From contig JAPEIS010000015.1 of the NCBI GenBank assembly GCA_029531795.1, positions 806,001-870,000 on the forward strand: a DNA stretch of 64,000 nucleotides, written 5' to 3'. This document shows, one piece after another, positions 59,151-64,000 of this stretch. The DNA comes from Sclerotinia nivalis. Its lineage: Eukaryota; Ascomycota; Leotiomycetes; Helotiales; Sclerotiniaceae. Under the pieces are notes generated by a model. The model made no database searches. It was not told the origin of the DNA and saw only the letters and a program-made list of their open reading frames with translations. The translations under genes and the position numbers were made by a program. Position 1 is the first letter of the stretch; each line of letters starts with the position of its first letter.

Positions 59151-59937
59151 TATGAATAAGTATAAATGGCTACCCGAGCCGCACCTTCTTTATAGAAATT
59201 GATGATTGAGATATCCAAACCCAAATGAATTCGATTGAAAATGGGTAAATTCACAACTAGATACGATAGGTGCAGTTGTCGCGAAACAACATTGACCGAG
59301 GTTGTCAAGATAGACTAGCGGCCGCCCGCGCGTTGGCGCGTTTTCTGTTTCTGCTTGTAGATAAGAACGAAAGACAGAATCGATAAGATATGGCATGGAC
59401 TTCAACTTCTCTTCATTCTTCACTCGTCATTTTACTCCCTTCAGAACTTCAACTTCTTAATTATTTCATCATTCTTTTTCCTTGAGAATATTCAACATTT
59501 CGTCGTTATTGGCATCATCGACACCTTAAGTATATCATTTATGAAGACAATTTACTTGGTAAACTTTGGTTATAATTACCTACCAACCATATTATATCAT
59601 GTCATGAGTGCTAAATGGTCACATGCATGATGTATCACATTACTTAAGTTTGCTAAATACCTACTCCTTCACTTGCTGTAACAATACTCAACTAAACCAT
59701 ATTCATACTCAACATCTTGCTACTCTTGGACATATACCAAACAAAGTGAAAACATTTACGAAGGGTTGGTTGAGTGCGACATACATATATTGGATGGATT
59801 ACCTTTGTTTTGTGACTCCACGCTCAGATTGACTTTGAGACTCATTCGCGAACGTTATCATCTTACTGAAGTATCACCTCAAGAGAGAGATTTACAAGAT
59901 CATTCCAAACATCCTACGACGCCCAAATAGCGACAAT
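59151..59937. promoter_or_regulatory. Divergent spacer
   Basis: About 790 bp between the LRR gene start (minus) and the next small gene (plus). Contains a GC-rich spot with GCGGCCGCCCGCGCG near 59319. Short frames only. Confidence 0.4.
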
Positions 59938-60309
59938 ATGTGCACTACGTACTTTTCCACCTATGTCAACTGCCATCATCGTCCTTTCCGACGAACGAGA
60001 TGTGCCCTATATACACAAGATCATCGAACCTGTACCGGTAAAGTCGAAGTGCATACTGAAGGAGGTCTTATCTGTCCAGCATGTTTTGATAACATTGTCT
60101 GGGTTCGATCCAACGGTGAATGGGAGACGATAGAAACACCAGACGGTGACCTAGCAAAAGATGACTGGGAACAAGTTGAGAGAGTTGGATACGATTGGAA
60201 AGATGATAACAAATCCAAAGATTTGAAGGTTGGTGTCAAGGGCAACAACCGCGATGCACTCGTCGTGAAAGAAGGCACGAAACAAGCAAATGATAGGCTA
60301 GATTTGTAA
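59938..60309 (+). CDS. Small cysteine-rich protein
   Basis: Single exon, 123 residues. Begins MCTTYFSTYVNCHHRPF and has cysteines at about 2, 12, 22, 32, 46 and 49 including CPAC, a possible zinc site. The second half is acidic/basic and disordered. There is no signal peptide, so it is not a classical secreted effector. Fungi have many small proteins that begin MC-x-Y/F-x-C/H-x-C with this look, of unknown role; I assign it there by resemblance only. Confidence 0.55.
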   Translation: MCTTYFSTYVNCHHRPFRRTRCALYTQDHRTCTGKVEVHTEGGLICPACFDNIVWVRSNGEWETIETPDGDLAKDDWEQVERVGYDWKDDNKSKDLKVGVKGNNRDALVVKEGTKQANDRLDL

Positions 60310-60983
60310 CAGAGAAAATCATCTTAGGAGTATGAGCGCATTCAAGGTGGAGCAATTCAAAGATGCGATAATTAAGGGGGCTTCGACCGAGGTTATTGGT
60401 TCAATAGTCGACCTGTATAGATTCCCAGGATGTTATGTTGTCTGGATAACAGCCACGCTTCGAAGTATAACGGCAGCTGCGGTGGCTCTCGTATTGACTC
60501 AAAAGGTGGCCTGCAGTTTGGCGGTATTTCCCGTAACTAGGAAGAGCCATTTACAGGACCTACAGATATATTGAGGCAAAGAACACGACGACATGCTACG
60601 GACGAGAGTATCACAAACACTAACACGTTGAACGTTTTCACCTCATATCATTCATTCATCAGTAAGTGAATGTGTGTCAATCAGCCGATGGATCTGAATT
60701 ACCACACCATTTCTTGCAGCCCCGTACACTTGAGTTTGATCGAGAAGGTTCGAGTCTTGGTACCCCATGAATGATAGATACTATCTACGAAACTTCAATA
60801 TCATAAATCTGGACCCAAAATACCTTCGATAACATCAATCTCATTCATCGGTCTCAGAAGCAATATCACAAGAATTGTAAGAAAAGTGTTATTTAAAATC
60901 ATCGAATCGCTCTGATACCTTCAGGATGCTGACCACCTCAATAGCACAACAAACACAAATAGTCACCGCAATTAACGAGCAAA
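60310..60983. other. Intergenic, nothing supported
   Basis: An 80-codon plus-strand frame at 60332-60574 starts with a fair helix and a hydrophobic stretch but has no other support. The rest holds nothing I recognise. Confidence 0.35.
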
Positions 60984-61649
60984 ATGTGCATCTATCTCTG
61001 GCAAATGTACATCATGAAGTCTCGTAATGTATGGACGAAGGAAGTGAGGTCAAAATGTCTGCGTGCGCAAGTGTTTCCTTGGCAAAACTGCAAGAAGCCC
61101 AGTCCCACTTGGGAAACAATCATTATACACCTGGTCGATGAGCCTGATGGGGTGATGCAGTGTCCATCTCCAGGGGCTAAGTTGGGCCATCCAGTTCGTC
61201 TTTGTAAATCATCTACTCGAAACCAGATTACTGACTTATTATCCAGTTATTTAACCACGTTATGGGCTGTGGTCGATCAGAATCGCTTTTTCATCTTGTC
61301 GTCTATGCACCTTCTCCTGCCTATGATCGTACTGTACTTCTGTTACTCAACGACACTCGTGCGCAAAGTATAAATGGATATTTTGAGGTTCCCCTGAAAC
61401 TTTTTGGTGGCTGCCATGACCATGAGGAGGTTTTGCCGAAAAACATGAAGCATTTTGGCAGTTGTTCTTTACTCGCAGGTGCTAATAGGCGGAGAATTTC
61501 AAAGTTTCGAAGTACCTATGGATTTTCGATTTTTGGCGATTGGGTGCTTCGCACCGTTCACTACTGGGAGTAGCGTTTTCCATTTTAGGCATCTTGGTTT
61601 CTCGGATGGGACACACGAATTCACGATACGCAGACAGGGCTGGGTTTAA
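60984..61649 (+). pseudogene. Possible relic of a small MC-type cysteine-rich gene
   Basis: A plus-strand frame from 60984 begins MCIYLWQMYIMKS with Cys, Trp and Lys spacing loosely like the neighbour at 59938. It loses coding look after about 70 codons and continues only in other frames (61262-61573, starting MGCGRSESLF, and 61455-61649). No splice pair that I tried joins them convincingly. Either a spliced gene I could not solve or a decayed duplicate. Confidence 0.22.
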
Positions 61650-62498
61650 GAATGGTATTGCGCAGATTAAGGAATTAAATGGATTTCAAAGATACTGGCG
61701 GGCCAGAAGTTACTAAATGATATGATATCTATTGACCTTTCTTACCGCAACATAGCCTTTTTTCATCTAGCCGTGAAGATTTATATCTCATTTATATCTC
61801 ACACTTCGAGCTTATCATCAAATATTTTCCAGCAATATTATGCCTTCTTATTAACCTTCGAATCTAATCCGTTTGGTTTGTCTAACCCTTAGCATAGATA
61901 AGATCACAATACATTAACCACTACAACATAGACTCCACACATCCAATCATCCATGCGAAATCCCCAATCCATTCTACAATCCCACCCCTTACAAAATCAT
62001 TCACATTGTAAACCCCACATTCAACATCATCATACTCATTCCCCAATGTTCAGTGTATGAGGATTCGTAGCATAGGTAAATAGGTAATTTATTTCTAGAT
62101 CTAGTTTTAGTCTCTTGTATTGTGAGATTTCTATAGGCGGATGTGGATGTGGATGAGGATGCGGGGGTGGAGGTGGATGTGGATGAGGATGCGGAGGAAC
62201 TAGAGTGTGCTTATAGTTACTGGGGGTACGGACGGGGTTTGAGGTATGGCTTTGAGGATGTTAAGGGTGCTGAGATGGATGAGGAGGATGAGATACTCGC
62301 TGGCCTTGTGGTCTTGTGATCTTTGGGACGTGTCTACCTACTGCATACTAGGAAATTATGTCAATTTTCGCAAATCTCGATTAAAGCGCATTCGCTTCAT
62401 CAGATGGTGAGTATCTATCACTTGCAACTATTCAAGCAACATCAATGTGATGTTTAATTTCCAAAGAGTTGGATGGGGCTCCGAATCAAAGTAATCCT
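61650..62498. other. Intergenic with a purine-rich minisatellite
   Basis: About 850 bp without a gene. Contains a 30-bp-period direct repeat at 62143-62194 and then the left flank of retroposon copy B. Confidence 0.45.
62143..62194. repeat. 30-bp-period G/T-rich minisatellite
   Basis: A 22-nt unit starting GTGGATGTGGATGAGG occurs twice, identical, at 62143-62164 and 62173-62194. The unit itself is made of degenerate GGATGT/GGATGA hexamers. Confidence 0.7.
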
Positions 62499-62511
62499 AC
62501 AACATTTGGCC
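62499..62511. repeat. Target-site duplication, left side of copy B
   Basis: ACAACATTTGGCC, identical to 63598-63610 on the other side of the insertion. Confidence 0.85.
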
Positions 62512-62597
62512 GGAGGGCGAAGACTCAACACCTGTACATGGTGCCTTTTACGAATCTCCAGCTCTCTATTGAGAGTCTGCAGAGCTAAGATTGAGTC
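62512..62597 (+). ncRNA. Putative HDV-like self-cleaving ribozyme, copy B
   Basis: 86 nt in the HDV order. P1 5' GGAGGGC (62512-62518), P2 5' GACTCAA (62522-62528), P3 ACC/GGT with loop TGTACAT (62530-62542), P1 3' GCCTTTT (62543-62549). J1.1/4 follows, then a P4 stem (CTCT..AGAG), CTAAG as J4/2 with candidate catalytic C at 62585, and P2 3' TTGAGTC (62591-62597). P2 is a perfect seven pairs. P1 is seven pairs with G-U wobbles at its outer part. Position 6 of P1 is G-C here and A-U in copy A, a compensatory change. The 5' end of the fold equals the 5' end of the element. Confidence 0.68.
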
Positions 62598-63597
62598 ATT
62601 TGATGGAATCAGATATATTGGAAGAAAAAAAGAGGGTTTCCTGATTACGATATTCACGATAGAAGGGTTATTACGATTTTACAGTATCAATATCTTCGAA
62701 AGGATAAACGAACATCAATCCAAAATACAGACGATGGTTATAGAAGCCCTGGTTAGATTCAATATCTATTATCGATTATTATCTCAATACAAAGTATAAT
62801 ATGTTTAGTAAATTTCTTTTATTCCAAAAAGATCTTTTCGATATAGAATTTGTTACTATTTTATTTGTATTTTATATCTTTTTTCGATAATCGATTATCG
62901 AAAACATATTCATTTTAATATTACGATTATTACGAAACAGAGAATACTATTATCTATCAATTAATATTATACTTTGGGTATCGATATGATATTACACCTT
63001 TTCCTCGATTTTACAAAAATATTTTTTGTGTATATATAAATAGAATTAGAACCACACCTTATTATCATTACATTCAAACGATCGATATTCCATTCAGTGA
63101 TTTCGATTATTTACATTCAAACAAAGCTGGAGATCATCACACCTAGGAAAGCATACAAAGAAGCTAATGAATGAGTTCGAACTAAAAAGAGTAGTACCTC
63201 CCAATTGCTTTTCACTAATATAAGAACCCTTTTGCTATACTGAAGGTAATCTTGACAGAGATGATTCTTGACCTTTGTGGGAAGTGAATATCGGAATAGT
63301 AGATTGGGTCGAAGAAGAAGATTATATCAATGGGATGCTTTAATTAGCAAAGGGTAGAAAAAGAGCAAGAAAGGAAAAATCTTAGAAGATGAAGATATCG
63401 GGCTTTGTTCCCTAGTATTAGTTTTCACTTACCCTCAATCAACATTTCAAAGGTTGAAAAGAAACCCAAACTATACAAACTGTATATTAGCTAGCATACA
63501 ATTCCCCATAGCATCAACTAGGAGCTCATAGAGCCCCTAGCTGTCCTAGATAGTCTTAGACTCAGTGTGGACGTTAAATCAATCAATCAATCAATCA
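62512..63597 (+). mobile_element. Non-LTR retroposon copy B (non-autonomous, HDV-like ribozyme at 5' end)
   Basis: A 1086-bp insertion starting GGAGGGCGAAGACTCAA and ending in five ATCA/AATC units, between perfect 13-bp direct repeats. It is related to copy A over the full length with many transitions and indels, and lies in the opposite orientation about 7-8 kb away. It is AT-rich and has no long frame. The short frame near 62473-62799 merely crosses the ribozyme-like head and is not taken as coding. Copy B keeps the ribozyme pairings better than copy A and may be younger. Confidence 0.75.
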
Positions 63598-63610
63598 ACA
63601 ACATTTGGCC
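63598..63610. repeat. Target-site duplication, right side of copy B
   Basis: ACAACATTTGGCC, identical to 62499-62511. Confidence 0.85.
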
Positions 63611-63747
63611 TCGCCAGGCTCTAGCTGTACTGTACTGTACATGCACGCAAAACATAACCTGAACGTCATGAAGCTTCAGCAAAGGAGCAGGAACGGGATG
63701 AACTACATCACCAGTAATAATTCTTTGCCGGCATTGGATCAAAAGAA

Positions 63748-64000
63748 ATGAAGATGGGACGGAATATCAAAGTATGCGCTGTGCCCCTTGCCAGGCTGGA
63801 TATTCCTACCTTGTCTTACTTCACAACTGAAACTCGAAAGGAGGAATCCAAAACTATCAGGATTCACTCACAGCATTATCTTGAGGTCTACGAGCTTAGT
63901 TTCAAAGTTCAATTTTGTGATGAAGATAAGGCACTTCGGTGTATAATTGGTAAAAGAATTCTTCATCCAGGTAGGAACTTCAAGTATATACTGGGAGGTG
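63748..64000 (+). CDS. Partial open frame running off the window end
   Basis: From ATG at 63748 the frame (MKMGRNIKVCAVPLARLDIP...) stays open for 84 codons to the last base, with a possible splice donor (CCAG|GTAGGA) near 63969. Codon use and residue mix look coding; I recognise no family. It begins only 137 bp beyond the right target-site duplication of copy B. The true start may be elsewhere. Confidence 0.35.
   Translation, partial: MKMGRNIKVCAVPLARLDIPTLSYFTTETRKEESKTIRIHSQHYLEVYELSFKVQFCDEDKALRCIIGKRILHPGRNFKYILGG

Noticed and set aside
62473..62799. Open frame across the copy B head taken as a polyprotein fragment similar to a frame in copy A
   Set aside because: The protein similarity is explained by conserved ribozyme bases; insertions and deletions between copies are not in multiples of three and no retroviral motif is present.
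54960..63610. Inverted pair read as two solo LTRs or as ends of one large transposon
   Set aside because: Each copy has its own different 13-14 bp flanking duplication, a simple-repeat tail and no TG..CA ends; fungal LTR elements make about 5-bp duplications.
1..64000. tRNA and rRNA genes
   Set aside because: I looked for A/B-box pairs and the conserved T-loop core and found no candidate that folds; a scan with a tRNA finder would be decisive.

Overview
The window is nuclear DNA of a filamentous ascomycete. Genes carry short introns (about 43-100 bp, one near 210 bp) with GT..AG ends and CTAAC/CTAAT-type branch sites. The predicted families are typical of Pezizomycotina: Zn2Cys6 regulators, a HET-domain protein, a fungal homoserine O-acetyltransferase with a low-complexity insert, an NpgA-type phosphopantetheinyl transferase and a GT90 enzyme. 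A Leotiomycete of the Botrytis/Sclerotinia type is my best guess; that is inference from overall look, not from a search. I rebuilt gene models by hand by joining open frames across splice sites and checking that the coding lengths stay in frame.

Left part (1-20 kb) is housekeeping: the THO/TREX subunit Tho2 (minus), divergent from MET2 (plus), then a sterol reductase that resembles animal DHCR7 rather than Erg24/Erg4, and a Pho84-like phosphate transporter with a long C-terminal tail. Large intergenic spaces (about 2-3 kb) with simple repeats separate these genes.

Middle part (20-43 kb): an AT-rich island (21.2-21.8 kb), a GT90 glycosyltransferase, a five-exon protein with a PPxY motif, a Zn2Cys6 regulator whose zinc cluster lies on a first exon upstream of the long open frame, a phosphopantetheinyl transferase (activates PKS/NRPS/lysine carrier proteins) with a doubtful open frame behind it, a second zinc-cluster regulator, an acyl-CoA dehydrogenase and a short-chain dehydrogenase.

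Right part (43-64 kb) is accessory in character. A HET-domain gene faces two broken genes: a serine-rich protein lacking its 5' end and interrupted by a stop, and a 265-codon gene with two in-frame TGA codons. Then comes a run of small acidic/coiled-coil genes without recognisable domains (48-52.4 kb), a repeat-rich protein, and an orphan 182-aa protein.

The most interesting item is a pair of related insertions, copy A at 54974-55838 (minus) and copy B at 62512-63597 (plus). Each is flanked by its own perfect 13-14 bp direct repeat, ends in an (ATCA)n tail, and begins exactly at a sequence that folds as a hepatitis-delta-virus-like (HDV-like) self-cleaving ribozyme: P1, P2, P3 and a CUAAG J4/2 in the right order, with compensatory changes between copies. 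I interpret them as non-autonomous non-LTR retroposons carrying a 5' HDV-like ribozyme. Between them lie a two-membrane-segment orphan gene, an LRR gene and small cysteine-rich genes. Function names come from motif recognition; no search or folding program was run.
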